A stretch of DNA of 64,000 nucleotides. It comes from Montifringilla adamsi. Its lineage: Eukaryota > Chordata > Aves > Passeriformes > Passeridae. The notes below the pieces were generated by a model. The model was not told the origin of the DNA and made no database searches. It saw only the letters and a list, made by a program, of their open reading frames with translations. Of this stretch, positions 49,001-58,140 are shown piece after piece (positions within the stretch are counted from its first letter, which is position 1; each line of letters opens with the position of its first letter). The stretch lies in the NCBI GenBank assembly GCA_017590115.1, contig JAGGNK010006892.1, forward strand, positions 12,563,736-12,627,735, written 5' to 3'. The translations under genes were made by a program, and so were the position numbers.

Positions 49001-49589
49001 AGGTTGGAATTAGAGATATTATTGGGAGATAACGTACTTTGATATTCGCTAGTGCAAGGATATCAATTTTGATCCAGTAAGCCTCTACCCTGAAGTGTGC
49101 TGGAAACAAGGAATTCATACATGTGTAGTTATGACTTCCTGCACTCCCCAGCTCTGCATGTTTCCCTGAGAACAAGCTTCTATCCCCTTGAAGCACATTT
49201 CTGACAACAGAGAGTAAAGGAAAGTGAGTGAAAGAGCATGTGTTTGCTGAGATAAATCATGTCAGATCAACCTGATTCTCTTCTACAGTAATGTAGCTGT
49301 GTTTGTGAGCAAGGAGAGAGCAGGGATACCATCCACATCAACCTTGGCAAGACTTGCAGAAACATCTTCCACAATGTTCCAGTATTCATGTTTGGACAAC
49401 ACAGCCAAGCTAGGTGGGTAACTATATGGGTAAGAAACTGGATAGGCAAGCTAATCAAAAGAAATATAAATACACACTGCAATAAAAGCTAGGGGTGTTT
49501 TTTTCTTAAAAAATAGTGATTTTTTTTTCTTCAGGTCTTCTTTTTTTTGTCCTACTGGGATATGAAGGTGTGTCTGAAGCAATGTTTCT
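46016..49589. other. Unique non-coding DNA
   Basis: No gene is recognised. The stretch 47,250-47,310 is very AT-rich with repeated TTTAATTAA words. The largest open frame of the window (157 codons, minus, 48,971-48,498) has a Phe-rich middle and one hydrophobic stretch (IIMIFTFVWVLFNLIFSYLW) but no family resemblance; frames of this size are expected by chance at this composition. An exon-like segment bounded by splice consensus lies at 48,855-48,919. Confidence 0.6.
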
Positions 49590-49978
49590 CTGAGGAGAGG
49601 CTGGGGGAGCTGGACTTCCGCAGCTTGGACCTATGGATTTGGGGAGAACTTAACATCAGGTACCAGTACCTATGTGGAGATCATGAAGGATATGTAGTGG
49701 GCTCCTCCCAGCTGTGCAGGGTAGGAAGACCAGGGAGAACAGCAGTAACTGAAGAAGGAGAGGCTCACCCTCGATATAAGGAGAAACTTCTCCCATGATA
49801 GGACAGTCAGGCAAAGGCACAGGTTTTGCAGCCTTTGTCCTTGCAGGTTTGCAAGCACTGGCGAGGAGGAGCTCTGAGCAGCCTGGACTGGCCCCAGAGC
49901 TGAACCTGTTGCAAGCACGATGTTGGACCAGGGGCCTCCTGGGGCACCTCCCTGCCAGAATTATCCAGTGATCCCATC
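49590..49978 (+). mobile_element. CR1 LINE 3' fragment, older subfamily
   Basis: The plus strand shows TGAGGAGAGGCTGGGGGAGC, CAGCTTGGACC, a GTACCAGTACCT block, TAAGGAGAAACTTCTCCC, GGCACAGGTTTTGCAGCC, and finally GTTGGACCAGGGGCCTCCTG and CTCCCTGCCAGAATTATCCA. These match in order the 3' end of the CR1 subfamilies with a GTTGGACCAGATGACCTCC signature, distinct from the copies at 45,812 and 51,472. The terminal octamers are barely recognisable, so this copy is older. The 130-codon minus-strand frame at 50,199-49,807 is a by-product of it. Confidence 0.85.
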
Positions 49979-51471
49979 ATCCTCCACTGTTTGACATACA
50001 GAGCAAGGCTAAAAGGACCTTTTCTCTGACTTGGCATCATCACTCCACTATTCTTCACTAACAAATTATGAAGAAATATAAGGGTAAAGGCATTTTCTAA
50101 AGTAACTGCTTCTCCTCCTTGGTTACCCAATCCATATATCTTATTCCACATAATTCTACCAAAATGCAGAAAAATATAGCAATGAAATGGATTTTGCATT
50201 AATCACTTTTCTAGGCAATCCCAAAACAAAAGTTTATTGTCGTAATGTGGTTTTCTTACACATCCTGCCAGGTGCTTGCTATTTACCCTAATAAACTGTG
50301 TTAATAAGATACCTGCAGAATATTGAAAATATTTTTTTATTTCTCTCAAGAAAATAATTATATGCATCTCTTCCAAGCTGTTTGAGTAGCAACAGGTATA
50401 CAGAAGAGGCCCACCAGAATAAAATGTCTGATGGTACCCTGCTACCAATGGCTGAGAATTAGATACAAGCAACACACTCTTCTTCTGATACCTTCACTCA
50501 GAAGTTTTAAGCTTTTTTGACATCTTCTTACTCTGTCTTTAAAAAAAAACAAAGAAACACAAAAACCCCACAGAAAACAAAACAAACAAAAAACTGAAAG
50601 GAAAAATCCTTCAGGCAAGAGAGTCACTGGCCTGCTGCTGGCTTAAAAAAGCGTAATTAGAATTTAGCAACTGTGAATGAAGAAGGACAGAAATAATTGA
50701 GGCCTCAAATTGATATTCAAATGTCCAGAAAGGCTGGGTGAATCTGAACTTTGGGCACATTAGGTAAATGAGACCTGGAGGTTGTTTAATCTAGGACAGT
50801 GAGACCTATAATCATTTTTGTGTAAGTGGATGCAACTTCATTTCCATAAATGAAGCCAGAGCTGTGTGCTCTTCCCAATCACCCTCTACATTACAGCCTC
50901 TGTAAAATTAATGTGCTGCTTTTTATTTCCTGTTTTCTCTATGGTCTTTGAGAAATATTTCATTTCTATGGGTGACACACATTTCACCTAATTTTGGCTT
51001 TTAAAAGTTGGGCATCTGTCAAAAAATGCATTCATTTTATAGACAACAGAGATTATAAATTGAGCAATTGCTTTTTTCCTCCTGCAGTGGAATGTAATTG
51101 TGTGACTGTCGGGGAGCAGCAAGGACTCAAGCAAGCTGCCGTGGACCCTCCAGTCTGACCTCCTTCCACCAGACATTCCCACTACAGTTCTTGGGTGACC
51201 TGGCCTCACTGCCAATTGTTCCCTACATTGATTTTCCAGTGCTCAGCAAGAAAGCTGAGCACTAAAAATCAATTTTTTTTCCAGCTTCTTCTGTCTGTCA
51301 GCGCACAGAAGATGTTTTAACAGCTTTCCCATCACCTTTCCAGATGGATTCTCCTTCTCTTAGTGCCCAAACTCCAGATTTTCCTTTCCAAAAGGGTTAT
51401 CTTACTCCAGACACTTTTAGAGATAGGTTTAGACTTCAAAACAGCATGGCAATCAGAAGATTTCACTTCAG
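49979..51471. other. Unique non-coding DNA with a 20-bp-arm hairpin
   Basis: No gene is recognised. An A-rich, C-spotted run lies at 50,538-50,602, and a strong inverted repeat at 51,227-51,273 is listed separately. Confidence 0.6.
51227..51273. repeat. Inverted repeat, 20/21-nt arms, 6-nt loop
   Basis: The left arm (51,227-51,247) and right arm (51,254-51,273) are complementary over their whole length except for a one-base bulge and one mismatch near the middle. The inner arms are AGTGCTCAGC and GCTGAGCACT, the outer arms ATTGATTTT and AAAATCAAT, and the loop is AAGAAA. It could fold into a stable hairpin if transcribed. It matches no transposon terminus I know, and it is short for a microRNA precursor. 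Confidence 0.9.
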
Positions 51472-51800
51472 CATAGAATCATAGAATTAAAAAATAGTTT
51501 TGGTTAGAAGGGACTTTTAAGGTCATCTAGTCCAACCTTCCTGCCATGAGCACAACTTCAACTAGATCAGGTTATCCTGAGCTCTATCCAATCCAACCTT
51601 GACTATTTCCAGGGATGGACATCTTAACTACTCTCTTGGACACTGTTTCAGGGTTCCACCACCCTCACTGTAAAAAATCTTCTCTTCATCTACAAACTAA
51701 ATCAACTCTCCTTCAGTTTAAAGCCTCTGCCCTTTGTCCTATAGCAACAGGCCCTGCTAAAAGGTCTGTCCCCGTCTTTCTTGAAAGTCTCCTTTATATA
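51472..51800 (-). mobile_element. CR1 LINE 3' end, minus strand
   Basis: Read on the plus strand it begins with the reverse-complemented terminal octamers CATAGAATCATAGAATTA, then GGTTAGAAGGGACTTTTAAG, GTCATCTAGTCCAACC, CTGCCATGAGCAC, CCAATCCAACCTTGACTATT, TCCAGGGATGGACATC, and GTTTCAGGGTTCCACCACCC through CTTCAGTTTAAAGCCTCTGC to GTCTGTCCCCGTCTTTCTTG. All are CR1 3'-UTR blocks in reverse order, so the element points leftwards and its 5' truncation is near 51,800. It has two recognisable terminal repeats, little decay at the 3' end and no coding capacity. Confidence 0.95.
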
Positions 51801-52052
51801 TATGTTATTCCTAATTTAATGGGAAAACATCTCTGAAGCACATCACAACTCTCACAGGATAAATATTTATCAGGCCTGACCATTGATCCTCCAGATTTCT
51901 TTCCTTTCCTTTGTATCAGACATTAACAAAGGAGAAAAATTTATGTCCTCGCTTGCCTGCTGAGAACCTGACAGTCCTCAACAGAAGGCAAAGAAACACT
52001 GGGGACAATCTGTTGGAAGTCTATTACAGAGACCCTTATATAAAGAATGAAG
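51801..52052. other. Unique spacer between CR1 and the LTR
   Basis: About 250 bp between the CR1 truncation point and the LTR target-site duplication, with no recognisable feature. Confidence 0.6.
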
Positions 52053-52057
52053 TGGAT
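52053..52057. repeat. Target-site duplication, left copy
   Basis: TGGAT immediately precedes the LTR's TG and is identical to the 5 bases following its terminal CA (52,445-52,449). Confidence 0.85.
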
Positions 52058-52444
52058 TGTCGTGGTTTGACCAGGAAGTGAGGTTTTGGGAAGTTATGGT
52101 CAAACCAATCATTGGCCAAATTTTAAATTGGCACCTGGTGTGGCCACTGGGGACTTGGATACGCCTCTGAGAACACACAGGGGTTATGTTAGAGGGGATT
52201 TGAATGTTAGAGGACTGGGGGGAGGAGGAGGAGTGTTTTGAAAGTGTTCTATTGTGGATTGTTGTGTGTGTGGTTTTTTCCCTTCCTTTTGTGTCTATGT
52301 AGATTAATAAAGTGTTGTTTTTTTCCTTCATTCCCAAGTTAGAGCCTGCTTTGTTCTGTTCCCGGGTCACATCTCACAGTAACCATTTTGGGAAATACAC
52401 CTTTCATGGGGGCACTGGCACTGTGCCAGAGTCAATCCATGACA
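52058..52444 (+). mobile_element. Solo LTR of an endogenous retrovirus, 387 bp
   Basis: The element starts TGTCGTGGTTTGACC and ends TCAATCCATGACA. The ends form an imperfect inverted repeat (TGTC-G/A-TGG-T/A-TTGAC) bounded by TG and CA, and it is flanked by perfect 5-bp repeats TGGAT. Five-base duplications are usual for ERVL-type (class III) elements; class I usually gives 4 and class II 6. AATAAA at 52,306-52,311, followed by GTGTTGTTTTTT, is a good polyadenylation signal with a GT-rich downstream element, and sets the orientation as plus. A perfect 15-bp hairpin palindrome (CTGGCACTGTGCCAG, 52,415-52,429) lies in the U5-like end. No internal retroviral sequence is adjacent, so it is what remains after recombination between two LTRs. 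The TGTCRTGG ends resemble a family I recall from songbird genomes. Confidence 0.88.
52306..52311 (+). promoter_or_regulatory. LTR polyadenylation signal AATAAA
   Basis: The canonical hexamer is followed within a few bases by a G/T-rich stretch, as a functional avian poly(A) site would be. It lies about 130 bp before the LTR end, consistent with the end of an R region. Confidence 0.6.
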
Positions 52445-52449
52445 TGGAT
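52445..52449. repeat. Target-site duplication, right copy
   Basis: TGGAT directly after the LTR's terminal CA, identical to 52,053-52,057. Confidence 0.85.
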
Positions 52450-53662
52450 GAAGCTTTTCTATGAATGCCTTGGAGAAGTTTCCCAGTGCCAGGCTCTGTT
52501 CCTCAGGGTGGAGTTCAACAACATGGACATCTATAAGTCAGAAAATGCGGGACTGTGCAAGCAGCACAGGAGGCTTCTGTTCTTTCCTTATGCAAATCCC
52601 AGAGGGAACAGCCAGGGTAATGGTCCACCTGACCCCTGCTCATAAGCAAGGGATAGCTGTTGAGCCTGGTGGTAGCCAATGGCACAGTATGAAACTGAAC
52701 TACGGAAATGTACTAACACGTTTGAAACCCGGGTTGGAAAAGACACAGAGTTGGCTCCTACCAGCCACTTCAAAGTAGAACCGCTTTACCAGGATTTGTC
52801 CCAGGCACTCATGCCACTGGAAATCACTGCATGTTTTTTCATTAGCAGGCATTTAGCCAGGCTTAGTGGCACTGCCTGTCTCTGAGTTAAGTGCAGTAGT
52901 TTTCTCCTGGCTGTGTGAGGCAGTCATGCAGGGGTGCAGTTATTAATGTCACAAACCTTTCTCTGAGGCAGAGACTGCCTTTCTCTCAATGACTGTACAA
53001 TAACTAGCCAGATAATAATAATGACAGGCACCAGCTTGTTTGCACCTAAGGAACATCAGAGATGTGTGCTACATATATGTATCATACCATGTCAAACAGT
53101 TCTCCCTCTAAAGCTTTTTTTTAAAAAACCTTTTCAAGCATTTTTTTCTTTAAATGTTTTTTCTTTAAACGTTGTTTCAGTGATTTAAAATTTTAGAAGT
53201 ATGAAAAATCAGATATATACAATTAGATTTTTATAAACATTTTCCTGTAAAAGATATTTTTATAAATCTATATCTAGATATATATCTATATATATTTAAA
53301 AGCAGTGTACCATTAGGCTATTACCCTTTGTGCATCACATTTTGCTCCTCTTAAGTGTACTTTCACAGTGATTGAAGTTAATGATTGAATCTTCTGCTTT
53401 AATTACATGTGTCAGAAGTAATTTATCAACAGAGAAGTAATTAATCTGTGCTTTAATAAGCAATAGCTCATATGATCTGTAGAGGAATTTTTAATCTGCT
53501 TTTCTGGCCCTTGGAATTCCCAAGGATATTTTAGAGGAGATTGAGTGGGAGCCATATTTTCTTAAGTTATTCATTACAAGTTGGTTTTTTTTGATATAGC
53601 TTATTAAAAGTGGTAATAAATCAAGATATTTGGAAAAAAGTCAGATATAGATTCTTTTTCTA

Positions 53663-53693
53663 AACACACACACACACACACACAAACACACAA
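53663..53693. repeat. (CA)n microsatellite
   Basis: About 31 bases of CA dinucleotides with two AAA interruptions, probably length-polymorphic. Confidence 0.95.
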
Positions 53694-55073
53694 AGTGTTT
53701 TAGACTTCTGAATACCCATCAACAGACAAAGTTTTCAGCAGAACAATGTTACCTGCAAAATAACAAACAATACTGTTTAGTGTTACTGTAATTTTGATTT
53801 GCAGAAGTGAAATAAGAAAGTCATCCCTTTCAATCTGAGATAGCTATTCCAAGCTATAGATTGGTCTGATTCATTAATAAGGTTAATCATAACATTGCAT
53901 TGAAGACACAAAGCATCCAATGAAAGCCAATAAAATGACAAAGTTTAGCAGGATTACAGCTTTGTTTCACCAAAAACAAATAGGACTTTTGGATTGTAAA
54001 AGACTAATAAATCAAGGGTCACTACAACTCACATATGCCTTTGAAATACAATGTCATTCTGCTAGGAAATTCAATAGAGCTGGCTAATAAATAAGTGCAA
54101 GGAATATATCAGGGATAATTAGTAATGCTCTGCCAACGAGTAGATGCATATCTTAGAACAGTGGCCTACTTGTTTGCTTAAACATTTCAGTGTCACCTTA
54201 AAATAAAACCTTAGATTTGGCTGAAGGAGTATTTTGACAAAGCATTTCTAATGCTCAGCCAAACTATAGAACATTGTTTTATATTGCTTGTTTGCAAAAA
54301 GCACTTACAAAATATGCTTTCCTTGAAATGGCTTGTCAAAATACGATATTGAAATTAAAAGGACACCAACTCTATGGACATATATGAAAGAAAGATGATG
54401 ATGGAAAACATAATTTTGGAAATGTACTCTTCAAATTTATGGAAAAAATATTTAGATTGAATCAGACAAAACAAATGTAGTTGTTCTAATTTCCTCTTAA
54501 TTGAGCATACTGAGTTCTATACATAGTTTTTCATGGTGTAATAATATCTTTTTCTTCCGTGTGGTGAGATGACAACAAATTCATTGATAATTTCTTATTA
54601 TTTGATAACTACAAAACATTTCATGAAGTTTAACATTAGCAGTTATTTACACTGAGATAGGGCTGGAAGTAATTCACTGTTTTCCATGCACTAGTCTTAT
54701 CTTTTAAAAATGCCAGTCACCAATCATAAGCAGACATTCCATGCAATTCAGAAAGTAAAACACAATGAACAGACAGCAAGCAGTCACTATTTCTCTAGAA
54801 GTGGAAAAAGCAAAAAATTAAAGGAAATATATCTGTGAAAAAGAAAATCTAGCATAAAAGAATGACTAGATCCTCCCTCAGAGAAATCTACCACAGGTGA
54901 GAAGGGGTTAAAATCAGATTCCAGTGCAGAAAGTGCTGGGGTGCAAACCCAGGCTCAGCAGGGTGGTTGGTGAGTTTTGCTGAGAGAGGAGGGTTGGCTG
55001 CTGAAGGATTTGTCCCATGCATTCCAGCCTATCCTCGTGTGGTGGCAGATCATACCACATTGCGTCTCTTTGT

Positions 55074-55128
55074 CAAAGTATCACCTGATGTTTAGGGTGA
55101 TACTTTGTTTGTCGATGTTGTGACAAAC
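55074..55128. repeat. Two adjacent perfect hairpins
   Basis: CAAAGTATCACC (55,074-55,085) pairs perfectly with GGTGATACTTTG (55,096-55,107) over 12 bp around a 10-nt loop. The last G of that arm also begins GTTTGTC (55,107-55,113), which pairs perfectly with GACAAAC (55,122-55,128) around an 8-nt loop. Both loops contain GATGTT. No transposon end or known RNA family is recognised. Confidence 0.9.
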
Positions 55129-56698
55129 TCTTGTGCCGAGTTTGCTGCCTAAGCATGCTTGCCATTTTATTACGTGCTGCCATGTGTTGAGGCATGCATG
55201 GACCAGGCTGTTCCCTCATCACCAAGACCACTCCAGCCAAGACTGAAGAGTCATGGAAAACTCATTCACCACATGTGGGGTTTTAAATGGGGATTCAGAG
55301 ATCCACAGCATGCTCAGTTTGGCTTCTAGAGCAAGATGCTTCTTGGGAAAGGACAGAGGACAAATTGTTTCCCTCTGAGGAATCTAACATTGGGATTGTT
55401 CTTCTCTTCTGCTTTTAGCAGCCAGGCTGTGCCTCATGCAGCCACCAAATTTTAGAATAAACAAGTTAGTTGTCCTCCACAGCAAAGAGTTGAAACTGTG
55501 TTTTGCACAGACACATCAGTCATTCCTCTTGATTTGACTGCCTTCAAAACAAAAGATGGATGTCCAGATGAAGGATGTCTGCTACAAACTTCAATTGGTT
55601 CCTTCATGATGTAAGGCAGCCTTTGTCCAGGCTGCCCCAGCCCTGTCTATACACTCCCTCATGCAGATAAAAAGGCAGCATTTGACTCTATGTTTCTCAC
55701 AGTTTGTAGACACTGAGGCTGTATCTGTCAAATCCTACCCAACACCCTCATTTGCTCCAGGATTTTCCTTTTCTTGTCACACAAAAGCACTGAGATCAAT
55801 GACTTCTTGAAGCATTGACAAATATCACCCATTTTGATACCCTGCTGAAAGATCCAAGGATTTCAATGGCCTTTTAAGGTTGTCTTGAACAACCTTGTCT
55901 TAATCTAAAGACAGTCCTGACCAGGGAGGAGGAGCCAGGTCCCTTTGAACCCGGATTTTCCTATGATCCTGTCCAGACCAGTTTTCCTAGCAGTCCTCAA
56001 TATAATTTTCATGTGTATTTCTCTGCTATTTTAGCCTCTTCTCCTCCAAGATATTTCACTAGGATTTTCAAAAACATGCACAATATATTGGCCTTCATGA
56101 CCTTTTATTGTGCCTGGATGGGGTTGAAAGGGAAAGCTCAGAACTCACCTATCATTTAAAAATTCAAGCCAAGAGAAATGGCAAAATAATGTGGAAGGCA
56201 CTGAAACTCAGAATATTTTCTGCTCAAGTTTACACATTTCTAATATTTAGTGCTATTCTTCTGTAGTTTAGCTGGACATTTTAATATGTTCACTGCCTTA
56301 ATTTGGGGAATTATTTAGATGCATGGAAAATGCTGCTGTACAGCTCGGTGCCAGGTGGCAAAAGTAATCTATTATTACACAACCAATAATATGCTTCTTT
56401 TTTTCACATTTATGCACTGAAAAAGAAAGAACACATAAGATGACAAACAATACAAAACTTCACACATATTTAAATAAAGCAAACAGTGCTCGGTTAAACT
56501 GTCTTTTCCCACTTACTGCCTATGACTTTAGTAGCACAAGACTGCAAATTGCTGCTTTGGGAAAAGATAGCAAGTCATACTGGCCAGAGATAGACATGAT
56601 TAGTTGTTTACCAGACTTTTTCGCAACCTTAAGTTATAAACTTTGTTCTCTTTTATGACACATTTTTCTTTTTCACAGAAATATCATTCAAAGACATA

Positions 56699-56729
<31 letters not shown>

Positions 56730-56730
56730 A
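56699..56730. repeat. (AAAT)n microsatellite
   Basis: Uninterrupted AATA tetranucleotides for about 32 bases, followed by AGTATATATA. Confidence 0.95.
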
Positions 56731-58097
56731 AGTATATATACACAAACTGAACATCTTTGCAGAATCTTGTTGGTTGGTTTCCTTTATCTCTTTTTCTTTC
56801 CACTATATTTTGATGGACTACACATCTTCAGCTGTCCCCTCTTGCTGAAACTATCTGAAAATACTACTTAGAGGAAAGATGTCTCCTTTTTTTAGATCAT
56901 TAGGAATTTTAAAAAAAAGCTGGAAGGAGGAAAGAGATTATACTGTCACAGGCAGAGTAGGGATAATGAAAATGGAAAGAGAAGTAGAGGACACGGGGTG
57001 CTGGCATCATGAATGGAAAGAGAGGTTAGGAAGAAATGAAATTAAAAATATGTCTGGAAAATTGGATTTTAATTGTCAGTTCACATACAAATAGGCTTTG
57101 GGGCAAAGGCAACTCAAGTGAATAAGTTAGATGGAAAAAGGGTAAAAGTGAATTTTTCTGCTGTGGGAAGGAAGGAAGGAATCGGGCTAGGGAGAAGATT
57201 TACCATGTTGAAAATGGGGAGGATAACTAGAAAAGGAATAGTCAAGTAGCTGGAACTTGAGTAAGAATCCTGAGATGGTGGAGGGAACAGGAAACTCCTT
57301 GGACAGGGGGAAAGGGTAGGGGTTCAATGATGGGGGGACTGCATAGCAAAAGTGATGAGCTGGGAAGAGGTGTGGAGGTGAAAAGTGCAATATACTGACA
57401 ATGTCAGCCAAAAGAGGGGGCATCAAGACTAGCTGACAAGGCAGCCATAGTCATCTGTTTAATCAATGCACATTGCAGTCCTACCCTTTGCATGCAGTGT
57501 ATGTTTGGATATTCTGGATGCTGCTTTTTTTGGTGCCAATGGTCTCACTTGTCTTTATTTTTTTTCATGGTAGTTAAAATAAATTTATAATTTCACATAA
57601 TTAATGAGAGAAAATAGATCCATGGTTTACAAGACACAATGTTTTCTAAAAATAGAAAGAATATAAATAAAGACTATCTCTCTTGCCTAGACATTGTTCT
57701 GTAATTCAGAGCTGGTTGCTCTGGTAACTTCCAAAGATACTTTTTTCTCCTGAGCTGAGAAATGAGCTGCCTTGTAAAGCCACACAGCCAAATAGTTCAA
57801 GCAGATGGTGAGTGACCTCAGAAAACAGGAAAAGAGAAGGGATTACCAAAATTGTCCCATATTAGAGTTACAGCATCTGTCTTCCAAGGGAAATTTCTGA
57901 AGTACTTTTATACAATCCACTTAACACTTTTCCTCCTAAGTCTCTTATTTAGGTCAGAGGAAGAAAGGATCCTTCAGCATCTTCTTGAAATGGTCTGATC
58001 CCAAACATCTGACACAGTCATATTGCAGTTTCTCTGCACAGTACAAACTATGGTTGTTTTCACATTTGTGAATAGAATATACTGTTCTTTTTGTGCC
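56731..58097. other. Unique non-coding DNA with a purine-rich strand
   Basis: From about 56,870 to 57,430 the plus strand is strongly purine-biased, with GGAAGGAAGGAA at 57,168-57,180 and many AGAGAAG/GGGGA words. No gene or repeat family is recognised. Confidence 0.6.
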
Positions 58098-58140
58098 GAG
58101 AGGAGAGGAGAGGAGAGGAGAGGAGAGGAGAGGAGAGGAG
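58098..58140. repeat. (AGGAG)n microsatellite
   Basis: Eight perfect AGGAG units after a GAG start. It is the reverse complement of the CTCCT array at 19,786. Unlike that one, no CR1 3' end is visible on either side. Confidence 0.97.

Larger units (their letters stand above)
52450..56698. other. Unique non-coding DNA, candidate conserved elements 53,330-54,320
   Basis: No gene is recognised. About 1 kb at 53,330-54,320, interrupted by the (CA)n run, is AT-rich and dense in TAATTA, TTAATAAG, ATTAGTAATG and TGTTTGC words without transposon similarity, a look common to conserved developmental enhancers. Paired hairpins at 55,074-55,128 are listed separately. Confidence 0.55.

Noticed and set aside
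49807..50199. 130-codon minus-strand frame
   Set aside because: Part of it is antisense to a CR1 3' UTR; an artefact of the repeat.
51978..52370. 130-codon minus-strand frame
   Set aside because: It lies almost entirely antisense within the solo LTR and crosses its left boundary, so it cannot be an ancient gene.
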